DNA from: DASQGA01 sp963762085
GTDB taxonomy: Bacteria > Actinomycetota > Thermoleophilia > Gaiellales > Gaiellaceae
Reading direction: 5' to 3'
NCBI GenBank assembly: GCA_963762085.1
Contig: CAVXJD010000006.1
Location: 235,351-299,350, forward strand
Length of the DNA stretch: 64,000 nt
Notes under the pieces: model-generated
What the model was told of the DNA's origin: nothing
The model's input: only the letters and a program-made list of their open reading frames with translations
Databases searched by the model: none
Shown: piece by piece, positions 16,698 to 25,165 of the stretch
Numbering within the stretch: the first letter of the stretch is position 1
Layout of the letters: the number at the start of each line of letters is the position of its first letter
Translations under genes and position numbers: made by a program

Positions 16698-18035
16698 CTA
16701 GTCGCGCAGGTCCGCGAAGGCGAGCAACGTTTCCTGCGCGGCCGCGACCCCGAGCGGAACGTAGCGCGCGAGCAGCCGTTCGTTCGGGGAATGGAGGTTC
16801 GCGCCCGGAAGCGCAAAGCCGCTCAGGATCGTCGGAATCCCCTTGTCGACCAGGGCCGGCACGACCGGCAAGGTCCCACCCGTCCTGAGGAGAAGTGGAC
16901 GCCGGCCCAGGATCCGCTCGAAAGCGCCTTGAGCCAGCTGAACCGCCTTCGAGTCCGGCGGGACGAGCCCCGCCGGGCTGGACGACCAGATCTCCACTTC
17001 CACGTCGGCGCCTTCCGGGGCCGCCTCGCGAAGGAGCCGCTCAAAGGTCGAACGAACGTCCTCCACATCTTGACCCGGCGCGATTCGCATCGAGACGTTC
17101 GCCTCGGCCTCGACCGGAAGAACCGTCTTCTGGAGAATCGGCGAGCCGCCTTGGATCCCGTTCACGTCGACGGCGGGGCCTGCAAAAGTCCGGTCGTAGA
17201 ACTCCTCGGCCGCGCTCGAGTCGAGCGGCCGCGCACCCTCGTCTGCGAGGACCTTCGAGCCGGGCTCGAGCTCGGCCCAGCTCGACCGCTCCTCGTCGGT
17301 CGCGGGAATGACGTCCCGCCGAAGCTCGTCCGGAACGGCGACGACCGCCTCGAGGGTCTGCATCAGTGCATGCACGGCGTTCAGCGCCGCCCCGCCGAAG
17401 ACGCCCGAGTGGAGGTCGCGATCCCCGGTTCGGAGCCGCACGTGCACGTAGAGCATTCCGCGCACCCCGAGCTCGAATGCTGGGACGTCGACCGCTGCCA
17501 TCCCGCCGTCGAAGATCATGCAGGCGTCCGCCCCCCGCTCGTCTTGTGAGAGGAAGTTGACAATGGAGTCGCCCCCGATCTCTTCCTCGCCGTCAAAGGC
17601 GATTCGGACGTTGACAGGCAGCCGGCCTTCGCTCGCAAGCTGCTGTGCGGCCTTCAGGAGGAGATAGGCGTTCCCCTTGTCGTCGACCGCCCCGCGACCG
17701 AAGATCCAGCCATCGCGCACGACCGGCTCGAACGGCGGCGACTCCCAGAGCTCCAGCGGATCCGCCGGCTGAACGTCGAAGTGGCCGTAGAGGAGCACAG
17801 TCGGCACCTCCGATCCGCCGGCCGCCGCGGGGATCTCACCCACGGCCAGCGGCTGCTGCTCCGTGTCGACAAGCGACGCCTCCCCACCGGCCCCGCGCAC
17901 GAACTCACAGAGCCACTCCCCGGCAGCACGAACGTCAGCAGCATGAGCCGGATCGGCACTGATACTCGGAATCCGAATCCACTCGAACAGCTCGTCGAGC
18001 CAAGCAGGATCGGGCGAGTCGGCCACGGCGCGCAT
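16698..18035 (-). CDS. M20-family metallopeptidase (dipeptidase-like)
   Basis: A 445-residue zinc hydrolase. Metal ligands are visible in VLLYGHFDVQPAD (His and Asp), GRGAVDDKGN (bridging Asp) and FDGEEEIGG (catalytic and metal Glu). The dimerisation domain includes RDLHSGVFGGAALNAVHALM. The C-terminal ALPGANLHSPNERL supplies the last His. This matches the M20 dipeptidase/CPG2-like group that cleaves C-terminal amino acids or di- and tripeptides, probably in the cytoplasm because no signal peptide is present. Confidence 0.92.
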   Translation of the reverse strand: MRAVADSPDPAWLDELFEWIRIPSISADPAHAADVRAAGEWLCEFVRGAGGEASLVDTEQQPLAVGEIPAAAGGSEVPTVLLYGHFDVQPADPLELWESPPFEPVVRDGWIFGRGAVDDKGNAYLLLKAAQQLASEGRLPVNVRIAFDGEEEIGGDSIVNFLSQDERGADACMIFDGGMAAVDVPAFELGVRGMLYVHVRLRTGDRDLHSGVFGGAALNAVHALMQTLEAVVAVPDELRRDVIPATDEERSSWAELEPGSKVLADEGARPLDSSAAEEFYDRTFAGPAVDVNGIQGGSPILQKTVLPVEAEANVSMRIAPGQDVEDVRSTFERLLREAAPEGADVEVEIWSSSPAGLVPPDSKAVQLAQGAFERILGRRPLLLRTGGTLPVVPALVDKGIPTILSGFALPGANLHSPNERLLARYVPLGVAAAQETLLAFADLRD

Positions 18036-18064
18036 CTTACGAGGGCCGGAAGTGAAGAGCGTGC

Positions 18065-18127
18065 CTAGCCGGCGCTTCCGCGCCGGCTAGAAGCGGCAAG
18101 GAGCAATGGGCGCTACCCAGCGCCCAT
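18065..18127 (-). terminator. Two tandem hairpins after the primary-type sigma factor gene
   Basis: Next to the sigma stop is ATGGGCGCT-ACCC-AGCGCCCAT (18106-18127). Beyond it is CTAGCCGGCG-CTTCCG-CGCCGGCTAG (18065-18090). Both are perfect stems and neither has a clear T tract. They separate the leftward sigma gene from the leftward M20 gene. Confidence 0.72.
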
Positions 18128-18132
18128 CGCGG

Positions 18133-19215
18133 TTACGCAGCGACGTCCTTCAGCTTCTGCGACTCGGCCATCGCCTGGAGCTTCTTCAGGCTCTGGTTCT
18201 CGATCTGTCGCACGCGCTCACGTGTGACGTTGAACGTGCGACCGACCTCGTCGAGCGTCCTCGGATGCTCGCCCCCCAGGCCGTACCGAAGCTCGAGCAC
18301 ACGACGCTCGCGGTGCGAGAGGCCCTGGAGGACGCGCTTCAGCACTTCCTTCCTCAGCGTCTCTTCAGCTGCGCCGTCGGGCGCGATCGCGTTCTCGTCG
18401 GCGAGGAAGTGGCCGAACTCGGACTCTTCCTCGTCCCCAACGGGCTTCTCGAGCGAAATTGGCGTCTGGGCGCTCTTTCGGATCTGCTCCACCTCGTCGG
18501 ACTCGAGATCGAGCTCATCGGCGATTTCCACAACGGTGGGGTCGCGCCCCAGCTCCGAGAGGAGCTTCCGCTCGGCACGGCCGATCTTGTTCAGCTTCTC
18601 GACCACGTGCACGGGCATACGGATCGTGCGCGCCTTGTCGGCGAGAGCCCGCGCCACCGCCTGCCGGATCCACCAGGTTGCGTAGGTGGAGAATTTGAAG
18701 CCCTTGCGATGGTCGAACTTCTCGGCTGCGCGGACGAGCCCGATCGTCCCTTCCTGGATCAAATCGAGGAACGGCAGGCCCTGGTTTCGATAGTTCTTCG
18801 CGATCGAGACGACCAGGCGGAGGTTCGACTCCACCATCTTCTGTTTCGCCCTATGGTCGCCGCGCTCGATGCGCTTCGCGAGCTCGACCTCTTGCGGCGC
18901 CGTCAGGAGCGGCACGCGTCCGATGTCCTTCAGGAAAACCTGGAGCGCGTCAGTCGAGACTTCTCGCGCCTCCTGAGCAGTGTCAGGGGCCTGCTCGACC
19001 GGGGCCTCATCGAGGACCTCGATCTGCAACTCGTCGAGCGTCGTGTAGAAGTCCTCGATCTCGGCGATGTCGAGGTCGAGCTCGTCCAGCGCCAGCGCCA
19101 CCTCATCGTGCGTCAGGAAACCGGCCTCCTGGCCGTGCTTGACGAGTGCCTTCGCTTCCTCGTGCTCGACGATCACGGTCGCTACTACCCCCTCACTCCC
19201 TCGACCTGCTCCCAC
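18133..19215 (-). CDS. sigA: Primary-type RNA polymerase sigma factor (RpoD/SigA family)
   Basis: A 360-residue sigma-70 with regions 1.2 to 4.2. The core includes MVESNLRLVVSIAKNYRNQG and FLDLIQEGTIGLVRAAEKFD, then FSTYATWWIRQAVARALAD (region 2, -10 recognition). Region 4.2 is RTLDEVGRTFNVTRERVRQI with ENQSLKKL, the -35 helix-turn-helix. The N-terminal acidic region is short. GTG 19215 follows AGGAGG with an 8-base gap, which fixes the start. It is either the housekeeping sigma factor or a close paralogue; only a genome-wide search can tell. Tandem hairpins lie downstream. Confidence 0.94.
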   Translation of the reverse strand: MGAGRGSEGVVATVIVEHEEAKALVKHGQEAGFLTHDEVALALDELDLDIAEIEDFYTTLDELQIEVLDEAPVEQAPDTAQEAREVSTDALQVFLKDIGRVPLLTAPQEVELAKRIERGDHRAKQKMVESNLRLVVSIAKNYRNQGLPFLDLIQEGTIGLVRAAEKFDHRKGFKFSTYATWWIRQAVARALADKARTIRMPVHVVEKLNKIGRAERKLLSELGRDPTVVEIADELDLESDEVEQIRKSAQTPISLEKPVGDEEESEFGHFLADENAIAPDGAAEETLRKEVLKRVLQGLSHRERRVLELRYGLGGEHPRTLDEVGRTFNVTRERVRQIENQSLKKLQAMAESQKLKDVAA

Positions 19216-19324
19216 TGAGACCCCCTCCTGACCGTAGGCGCCCCCCCGGGCTACGTCAACGGCCGATCTGTCACGACTTCAGCTCTTGGGTGGCGGCACT
19301 TTTGCACGGTTCCCGGACGGTCGC

Positions 19325-19342
19325 ATAGGCCGTGCGGCCTAT
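19325..19342 (-). terminator. Hairpin after the TPR membrane protein gene
   Basis: ATAGGCC-GTGC-GGCCTAT lies 19 bases past the TPR gene stop and before the sigma promoter region. The stem is perfect and has no T run. Confidence 0.55.
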
Positions 19343-19360
19343 CTTGGTGGCTTGTAAGTC

Positions 19361-20320
19361 CTAATCTTGAGCTAGGCGGGAGAGAAGCTCTTCAGCCTGA
19401 CGAGCGTAGAACTGGCCATTTCCCTGCGTTGCCAGCTCGAGCTGTTTCGTTGCTTCGTCAACGGCTTGTATCCAAAGTAACAAGAGCCCGAGGTGGAACC
19501 TTAGCAGCGATGAGCGCGTGTGGTCGCGCGCGAGGGGCCCGAGGCGTGAGAACGCGTCCGCGGGATCGTCCTTATCGAAGCGTACAACCGCCGCCGCCGT
19601 CCGAGCCGCGAGGCTCTCGGGAGCCAATTCGAGCGCGCGATCGTAGGCCCGCCGGGCGGAGATCGGCCTCTCGATCCGCTGCAGGAAGGTGCCCAGGACG
19701 AGCCAGTCCATGGGCCCGCCGCGCTCGGCGCTCCGCCTGAGAGCTGCCTCCTGCGCGGCCGTGCCAAGCTCCTGCAGCGACGCAGGCGGTTGCGCCGGAG
19801 TGACGAAGAAGGGCCGGCCGGGCGCCATGTTCGGATGGAGAAGCGATTCCGACTGGAGCGCCGCGGGGCTGTCGGGATCGCGCACCTCGGCCTCTCGCCA
19901 CTCCTGCTCGGCCCGCTTTCGGTCGCCGGCTGCGTCGAGCGCGAGTCCCAGATGGAGCCGTGCCACCCCACTTCGGGGATGCGACTCGACGAGAGCCCGC
20001 AAGCGCTCGAGACTTCCATCCGGCCAGGCAGCAAGGGCCGCTCCGACTGCCGCCTCGATCGACGCCGGGTCCGCGCGGAGCACGGCCTGGAACTCGTCTA
20101 GGGCGGTCTCACGCCTGCCGCGCTCGTAGTCCTGCTCGGCGGCGTTCAGCTCGCGTGCATGCGCCTCGCCCGGGAAAACGCCCAGGTGGAGTGGCGGTGC
20201 CGCGGACGGGGCTTTCGCTCCTGCACCGTCGCTCTGGAGGAGCGCGCCGGCCACCACCGCAGCCACGACGAGGACGGCCACGGTCGTCACAACAGCCAGG
20301 ACCCGGGCGCGCGGCGACAC
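19361..20320 (-). CDS. Membrane-anchored TPR protein
   Basis: A 319-residue protein with one N-terminal membrane segment (about residues 7-27, AVVTTVAVLVVAAVVAGALL) and no lipobox, leaving a periplasm- or exterior-facing domain. That domain has tetratricopeptide repeats: EQDYERGRRETALDEFQAVL, LHLGLALDAAGDRKRAEQEW and SARRAYDRALELAPESLAAR. It is probably a scaffold for protein contacts, with no enzyme motif seen. It diverges from the cysteine-biosynthesis operon with a 62-base gap. Confidence 0.78.
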   Translation of the reverse strand: MSPRARVLAVVTTVAVLVVAAVVAGALLQSDGAGAKAPSAAPPLHLGVFPGEAHARELNAAEQDYERGRRETALDEFQAVLRADPASIEAAVGAALAAWPDGSLERLRALVESHPRSGVARLHLGLALDAAGDRKRAEQEWREAEVRDPDSPAALQSESLLHPNMAPGRPFFVTPAQPPASLQELGTAAQEAALRRSAERGGPMDWLVLGTFLQRIERPISARRAYDRALELAPESLAARTAAAVVRFDKDDPADAFSRLGPLARDHTRSSLLRFHLGLLLLWIQAVDEATKQLELATQGNGQFYARQAEELLSRLAQD

Positions 20321-20382
20321 CGTTCGAGCGTACCCCGCACCCTGACTTGCGCTGCCTTCGTGTCGCTATACTCAGTGAAGCA

Positions 20383-21561
20383 ATGGCTACCTACCGCGAG
20401 CTTCTACAGCAGGTCAAGGGGAAGATCGACGAGATCGACGCCGCTTCAGCCCGCGCTCTTTTCGAGTCGGAGAACCCGGTCGTCGTCGACGTCCGGGAGC
20501 GCGACGAGTGGGAGGAAGGGCACATCCCCGGCGCGGTCCACGTCCCTCGCGGGAACCTGGAGTCGCGCATCGAGGCCGCGGCGCCCGATCGCGCACGGCC
20601 GCTGGTCGTCTACTGCTCCGGCGGCAGCCGCTCGGCCTTCGCCGCGAAGTCGCTCGAAGAGCTCGGCTACGAGAACGTCCTGTCGCTCGTAGGCGGGTTC
20701 ACCGACTGGAAGCGAAACGGCTTCCCCTTCGACGTGCCGCGCGCGCTCGGGGACGAGCAGCGCCGGCGCTACAGCCGCCATCTTCTGATCCCCGAGGTCG
20801 GCGAAGAGGGCCAGCAGAAGCTCTTGGACTCGCGAATGCTTCTGATCGGAGCCGGCGGGCTCGGGTCGCCCGCGGCGCTCTACCTGGCGGCGGCGGGGGT
20901 CGGCACGCTGGGCATCGTGGACGACGACGTCGTCGACGAGACGAACCTGCAGCGCCAGATCGTCCATTCCCAGGAACGCCTCGGCGACTCGAAAGCTGAG
21001 TCCGCCAAGCGCACCATCGACGCGCTGAACCCCGACGTGACGGTCAAGGTCTTCAGGGAGCGCCTGACTTCCGAGAACGTCGACAGGATTCTCGGCGAGG
21101 GCTGGGACGTGATCGTCGACGGCGCCGACAACTTCCCGACCCGCTACCTCCTGAACGACGCCTCGGTGTGGCACAAGATCCCAGTCGTCCACGGGTCGAT
21201 CTACCGCTTCGAAGGCCAGACGACGGTGTTCAAGCCCTACGAAGGCCCGTGCTACCGCTGCCTCTTTCCCCAACCGCCTCCGCCCGAGCTCGCCCCAAGC
21301 TGCGCCGAGGGCGGCGTGCTCGGCGTCCTCCCCGGCATCGTCGGCTCGCTCCAGGCGAGCGAGGCGCTCAAGCTCTCGCTCGGGATCGGGGAGCCGCTCG
21401 TCGGCAGGCTCCTCCTCTTCGACGCACTCGAGACAACGTTCACCGAGGTCTCCTTGCGCCGCGACCCTGATTGTCCGGTCTGCGGTGAGAACCCGACCAT
21501 CACCGAGTACATCGACTATGTCGAGTTCTGTCAGGGCGGCAGAACGCACGTGACCGCGTGA
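20383..21561 (+). CDS. Rhodanese-ThiF/MoeB-type sulfur-carrier activating enzyme (MoeZ-like, domains in reverse order)
   Basis: A 392-residue E1-like enzyme. Residues about 18-115 form a rhodanese domain with active-site loop VVYCSGGSRS (Cys78). Residues about 130-392 form a ThiF/MoeB adenylyltransferase: LLIGAGGLGSPAALYL nucleotide loop, DDDVVDETNLQRQI, and zinc pairs CYRC and CPVC. It would adenylate the C-terminal glycine of a ubiquitin-like carrier and place sulfur there. Mycobacterial MoeZ does this for CysO, but its rhodanese domain is C-terminal. The stop overlaps the CysO-CysM start (GTGA), tying it to cysteine synthesis. Confidence 0.91.
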   Translation: MATYRELLQQVKGKIDEIDAASARALFESENPVVVDVRERDEWEEGHIPGAVHVPRGNLESRIEAAAPDRARPLVVYCSGGSRSAFAAKSLEELGYENVLSLVGGFTDWKRNGFPFDVPRALGDEQRRRYSRHLLIPEVGEEGQQKLLDSRMLLIGAGGLGSPAALYLAAAGVGTLGIVDDDVVDETNLQRQIVHSQERLGDSKAESAKRTIDALNPDVTVKVFRERLTSENVDRILGEGWDVIVDGADNFPTRYLLNDASVWHKIPVVHGSIYRFEGQTTVFKPYEGPCYRCLFPQPPPPELAPSCAEGGVLGVLPGIVGSLQASEALKLSLGIGEPLVGRLLLFDALETTFTEVSLRRDPDCPVCGENPTITEYIDYVEFCQGGRTHVTA

Positions 21562-22769
21562 CCCGCGTCAGGATCCCACCTACTCTGCGCGCCGAGGTCG
21601 GAGGCGCCCGCGAGGTCGAGGCCACCGGTCAGACTCTGCGTGACGTGCTCGGCGACCTGGCCGGCCGCTTCCCGGGGCTTGGAAGCCAGGTGCTCCAGGA
21701 CGGGAGCGAGATCGCACCGTTCGTGAACGTCTACGTCGACAACGAGGACGCCCGCACTCTCCAGGGCCTGGACACGCCTGTCGCCGAGGGATCTACCGTC
21801 ATCCTCCTGCCCGCGATGGCCGGTGGCGAGCGAGTCCTCGCTCCCTCGATGCTCGACCTGATCGGGTCGACCCCGCTGATCGAGCTGCCGCGCCTCGCGC
21901 CTCATGAGGGAGTCACGCTCTACGCGAAGCTCGAGGGGCAGAATCCCACCGGCTCGATCAAGGACCGAGTCGCCAAAGCGATGATCGAGTCCGCCGAAGC
22001 TTCCGGTGAGCTCGAGCCTGGCCGCGGGCTCCTCGAGCCGACGAGCGGAAACACTGGCATCTCGCTGGCCATGGTCGCCAAGCTCAAGGGCTACCCGCTC
22101 ACCTGCGTCATCCCGGCGAACGCCACGACCGAGCGTGTGCGGCTGCTCGAGCTCTACGGGGCGAACGTCGTCTTCTCGTCGGCAGACGAGGGGTCGAACG
22201 GCGCCGTTCGGCTCGCCCTCCGGATGGCCGAGCGAGAGCCGCGGTACTTCATGCCGTTCCAGTACGCAAACGACGCCAACCCGCGCGCCCACTACGAGGG
22301 CACAGGCGCGGAGATCGTCGAAGCGCTCCCACGAATCGATGGGCTCGTCGCCGGGCTCGGGACCGGTGGCACGCTCATGGGCGCCGGCGACCGGGTGCGC
22401 GAAGCTTTCCCCGATGTCGTCGTCGCGGCGGCGGAGCCGCTCCAGGGAGACCTGGTCTACGGGCTGCGCTCGCTCGCGGACGGCTACGTGCCGCCCATCC
22501 TCGACGTCTCGAAGCTCGACCGGAAGATCCTCGTCACGAACGAGGAGTCGGTCCGCGGTCTCAGGATGCTGCTCGACCAGGAAGGCGTGTTCGCGGGCGT
22601 CTCCTCCGGTGCGGTCATCCATGTCGCCCGTCAGCTGGCCGCGGAACTGGACGAGGGAGTCGTGGTCGCCGTGCTTGCCGACGGCGGCTGGAAGTACCTC
22701 TCTGCTGACTTCTGGTCGGAGCCCGACGAAAACGTCGAGGAGTCGATGGAGAGCCGCCTCTGGTGGTGA
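21558..22769 (+). CDS. Fusion of CysO-like ubiquitin-fold sulfur carrier and CysM-type cysteine synthase
   Basis: Residues 1-90 are a MoaD/CysO-like carrier: FVNVYVDNEDARTLQGLDTP, then VILLPAMAGG, the di-glycine that is normally the free C-terminus. With no stop, the frame runs on through ERVLAPS into MLDLIGSTPLIELPRL and a full PLP synthase: NPTGSIKDR (PLP lysine), EPTSGNTGISLAM, GLGTGGTLMG, ADGGWKYLS. The tail resembles CysO-dependent CysM rather than CysK. In mycobacteria CysO thiocarboxylate and CysM (O-phosphoserine) form a CysO-cysteine adduct from separate proteins. Here the GG is internal, so cleavage would be needed before activation. A missing base at the junction is the alternative. 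Confidence 0.88.
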   Translation: MTRVRIPPTLRAEVGGAREVEATGQTLRDVLGDLAGRFPGLGSQVLQDGSEIAPFVNVYVDNEDARTLQGLDTPVAEGSTVILLPAMAGGERVLAPSMLDLIGSTPLIELPRLAPHEGVTLYAKLEGQNPTGSIKDRVAKAMIESAEASGELEPGRGLLEPTSGNTGISLAMVAKLKGYPLTCVIPANATTERVRLLELYGANVVFSSADEGSNGAVRLALRMAEREPRYFMPFQYANDANPRAHYEGTGAEIVEALPRIDGLVAGLGTGGTLMGAGDRVREAFPDVVVAAAEPLQGDLVYGLRSLADGYVPPILDVSKLDRKILVTNEESVRGLRMLLDQEGVFAGVSSGAVIHVARQLAAELDEGVVVAVLADGGWKYLSADFWSEPDENVEESMESRLWW

Positions 22770-23143
22770 TCCCGCCCGAGGTGCGCTCGGCCCTCGTCGA
22801 GCATGCCGAGGCGGAGTCTCCGAACGAAGCCTGTGGCCTCCTCGCGCTCCGCGATTCCGTCGCCGAGCGGTACCTCCCGGGGAAGAACGCAGCTGCAAGC
22901 CCGTACCGGTTCGAGCTCGAGTTTCCCCCGGAAGAGTGGATGGATCTCTGGGACGACGGATACGAGATCGCGATCTTCCACTCCCACCCCTCGAGCCCGC
23001 CGACTCCGTCCAGGACGGACGTCGAGAACGTCGGGCAGTGGGCGGGATATCCCTACGTGATCCTGAACACCCGGACGGGCGAGCTGGGCGCGTGGCGCAT
23101 CGAAGACGGCTCCGTCGAGCCGTTGGAACTTTCCGCAGGCTGA
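22766..23143 (+). CDS. mec: Mec-type JAMM/M67 metalloprotease of the CysO pathway
   Basis: About 125 residues with the JAMM zinc signature FHSHPSSPPTPSRTD and upstream EACGLLAL (catalytic Glu). In mycobacteria Mec cuts cysteine from the CysO C-terminus after the Gly-Gly. GTG 22766 overlaps the CysM stop as GTGA; a GTG at 22763 is equally possible. Its place directly after the CysO-CysM fusion makes it the obvious candidate to also process the internal di-glycine, which is inference. Confidence 0.91.
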   Translation: MIPPEVRSALVEHAEAESPNEACGLLALRDSVAERYLPGKNAAASPYRFELEFPPEEWMDLWDDGYEIAIFHSHPSSPPTPSRTDVENVGQWAGYPYVILNTRTGELGAWRIEDGSVEPLELSAG

Positions 23144-23158
23144 GACCGTCGGAGGGAC

Positions 23159-23524
23159 ATGAGGCTTGCACTCCTCGCTCTCGTGGTTCTCGCTCTCGCT
23201 GCCTGCGGTGACGGCGGCTCGGATGGCGGCCCGATGTCCATCGAGGACGCGTTACAGGCCGACGGGCAGACGGTCGTCGTCGATGGCGGCATCGTCGCGA
23301 TGGACGGCGGGCCGGTACGCCTCTGCTCTGCCCTCTTGGAGTCCTACCCGCCTCAGTGCGGGGAGCCGGCGCTCGAGCTCCAGGGCCTCGACCTCGATGC
23401 CCTGGAGCTCGAGACCAGTGCGGGCGACCCGTCAGTGTCGCCCGCACGCTGGTCGGATCGCCCCGTCCGAGTGCGTGGAACTGTCGAGAACGGCGTCCTC
23501 ACGGTCGAGTCGGTTCTTTCCTAG
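23159..23524 (+). CDS. Small lipoprotein, 121 aa
   Basis: Starts MRLALLALVVLALAAC: a lipoprotein signal with lipobox LAAC, Cys16. An acidic, glycine-rich linker leads to a beta-rich domain with two cysteines (RLCSALLES, PPQCGEPAL) that could form a disulfide. The pattern of strands (TVVVDGGIV, VRVRGTVENGVLTVESV) resembles an OB-like fold. No enzyme motif is visible. It starts 15 bases after mec on the same strand. Its stop shares CTAG with the stop of the convergent cupredoxin gene. Confidence 0.75.
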   Translation: MRLALLALVVLALAACGDGGSDGGPMSIEDALQADGQTVVVDGGIVAMDGGPVRLCSALLESYPPQCGEPALELQGLDLDALELETSAGDPSVSPARWSDRPVRVRGTVENGVLTVESVLS

Positions 23525-23874
23525 ACAACGGTGAAGCGGCCGTGCATGTCGAGGCGATGCGGGTCGCACCGGTAGCGGTACACACCTGGGACGAACCTGA
23601 TCGTCCAGATCCTGAGGCCCGTAAAGGGCACAGTCGTCCGCCTGTTCACGTCGGGGGGCCCGATGAGGTGGAAGTTGTGAAATATTGACGTGTCCCGGAC
23701 GCGAATGGTGTGCGTTCCGCGTGGGATCCGCGACACCTTGACGCCGCTGGCGTTCTTGACCGTGATCGTCATGCCTGGGCCGACCTTTGCGTAGTACGTC
23801 CTCGCGGCAGCCGTGCCGGTGAGAACGAGCGAGACAAGGGTGGTTAGGGCCAACAGGACGAGCGCTCGGGTCAT
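23521..23874 (-). CDS. Secreted cupredoxin-like protein
   Basis: A 117-residue protein with a cleavable signal peptide (MTRALVLLALTTLVSLVLTG, then TAAA). The mature part is a small beta domain with candidate blue-copper ligands: His in FHNFHLIGP and the closing YRYRCDPHRLDMHG, which gives the Cys, His and Met of a type-1 site. Such proteins carry electrons or bind copper outside the membrane. No partner oxidoreductase is adjacent. Confidence 0.82.
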   Translation of the reverse strand: MTRALVLLALTTLVSLVLTGTAAARTYYAKVGPGMTITVKNASGVKVSRIPRGTHTIRVRDTSIFHNFHLIGPPDVNRRTTVPFTGLRIWTIRFVPGVYRYRCDPHRLDMHGRFTVV

Positions 23875-23938
23875 CAGGTACTCCCGGGTCGGGGTCGGTC
23901 GGTTCTCAACGTGATACGAATCCCCGTCGGGATCGGAT

Positions 23939-24199
23939 TTGACCGACGCTGACTACCCAGAGGGCTGGAACGAGGTGCGTGGCGCGCTGCAACGTGGCTT
24001 CCGCTTCGCGGACTTCCAAGAGGCGATCGCGTTCGTCAACCGCCTCGCGCAAGTGTCCGAGGCTGAGAATCACCACCCCGACATCCAGGTGAGCTGGAAC
24101 GCCGTCACGGTGCGCTGGTCGACCCACACGAAGCATGCGATCACCGAGCGGGACCTCGAGCTGGCCACGCGCACGAACGAGCTGGCCACCACCGGCTGA
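23939..24199 (+). CDS. Pterin-4a-carbinolamine dehydratase
   Basis: An 86-residue PCD/DCoH-family protein. The signature is AENHHPDIQVSWNAVTVRWS followed by THTKHAITERDLELA, with the His pair and later His of the active site. It dehydrates 4a-hydroxytetrahydropterin formed by aromatic amino-acid hydroxylases, though bacterial copies also have other roles. It starts at TTG 23939 with only a weak ribosome site. No hydroxylase gene is in the window, so its physiological partner is unknown. Confidence 0.9.
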   Translation: MTDADYPEGWNEVRGALQRGFRFADFQEAIAFVNRLAQVSEAENHHPDIQVSWNAVTVRWSTHTKHAITERDLELATRTNELATTG

Positions 24200-24202
24200 G
24201 GG

Positions 24203-25165
24203 ATGAAGGCGGCGCTCGCAGGCGCCGAGACCTTGTACATGCGACGCGTGGCTCTCGTGACCACCCTTGGGCTCGCCCTGACGGCGGGGTCCACGGCCGC
24301 GTACCCGTTGCCCGGGGCACCGCAGTGCCCGGTGTTTCCCGCATCGAGCGTCTGGAACAAGCGCGTGGACACCCTGCCCGTCGCCGGGAACTCGACGGCG
24401 ATCGTCGGATCGATCGGCGCCGGCCTGAACCTCCACGCCGACTTCGGGTCGGGCCTCTGGGACGGCGGACCGATCGGGATCCCCATCACCGTCGTCGGCT
24501 CCTCGACGCCCAAGCGAGCCGTTCGGTTCGAGTATGCAGGCGAAAGCGACCGCGGCCCGTACCCGATTCCCAGCGCTGTCAAGATCGAGGGCGGGAGACA
24601 GTCCGACGGCGACCGGCACGCGATCCTCGTCGACCGCTCGGCCTGCAAGCTCTACGAGCTCTTCGCCCTCTATCCGCGCAGCGGCACGCCTCGCTGGCGC
24701 GCAGGCTCCGGCGCGATCTGGAACCTGCGCTCGAACCGGCTCCGCCCGGCCGGCTGGACGTCCGCCGACGCGGCCGGGCTTCCGATCCTCCCGGGTCTGG
24801 CCCGCTACGACGAGATCGCGCGCGGGCGGATCAACCATGCTCTTCGCTTCACGGTCGAGCGCTCGCGGCGCGCCTACATCTATCCTGCCCGCCACTTCGC
24901 GTCGAACCTCACCGACCCGGATCTGCCGCCGATGGGGCTCCGGCTCAGGCTCCGAGCGAATTTCCCGGTGGCAGGGTTCCCGCGGCAGGCCCGGATCGTC
25001 CTGACGGCACTGAAGCGCTACGGCATGATCGTGGCCGACAACGGCTCGAGCTGGTACGTCTCTGGAGCGCCCGACTCGCGGTGGTCGAACGACCAGCTCC
25101 ACACGCTCCACCAGGTCCGCGGATCCGATTTCGTGGTCGTGAACACGAGCACGCTCAGGCCGTAG
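24203..25165 (+). CDS. Secreted protein of unknown function
   Basis: A signal peptide is seen if translation starts at ATG 24239 (MRRVALVTTLGLALTAGSTA); the ATG at 24203 adds 12 residues. The mature domain starts CPVFPASSVWNKRVDTLPVA and includes AGLNLHADFG, DGDRHAILVDRSACKLYELF and ADNGSSWYVSGAPDSRW. Similar exported proteins with a CPVFPxxNxWN start occur in actinobacteria without assigned function. No membrane anchor follows. It closely follows the dehydratase, and its 3' end overlaps the convergent cupin gene by 11 bases. Confidence 0.78.
   Translation: MKAALAGAETLYMRRVALVTTLGLALTAGSTAAYPLPGAPQCPVFPASSVWNKRVDTLPVAGNSTAIVGSIGAGLNLHADFGSGLWDGGPIGIPITVVGSSTPKRAVRFEYAGESDRGPYPIPSAVKIEGGRQSDGDRHAILVDRSACKLYELFALYPRSGTPRWRAGSGAIWNLRSNRLRPAGWTSADAAGLPILPGLARYDEIARGRINHALRFTVERSRRAYIYPARHFASNLTDPDLPPMGLRLRLRANFPVAGFPRQARIVLTALKRYGMIVADNGSSWYVSGAPDSRWSNDQLHTLHQVRGSDFVVVNTSTLRP

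Noticed and set aside
18065..18127. The two hairpins as an attachment site or mobile-element end
   Set aside because: No integrase, transposase or direct repeat is nearby; position after the sigma gene fits termination.
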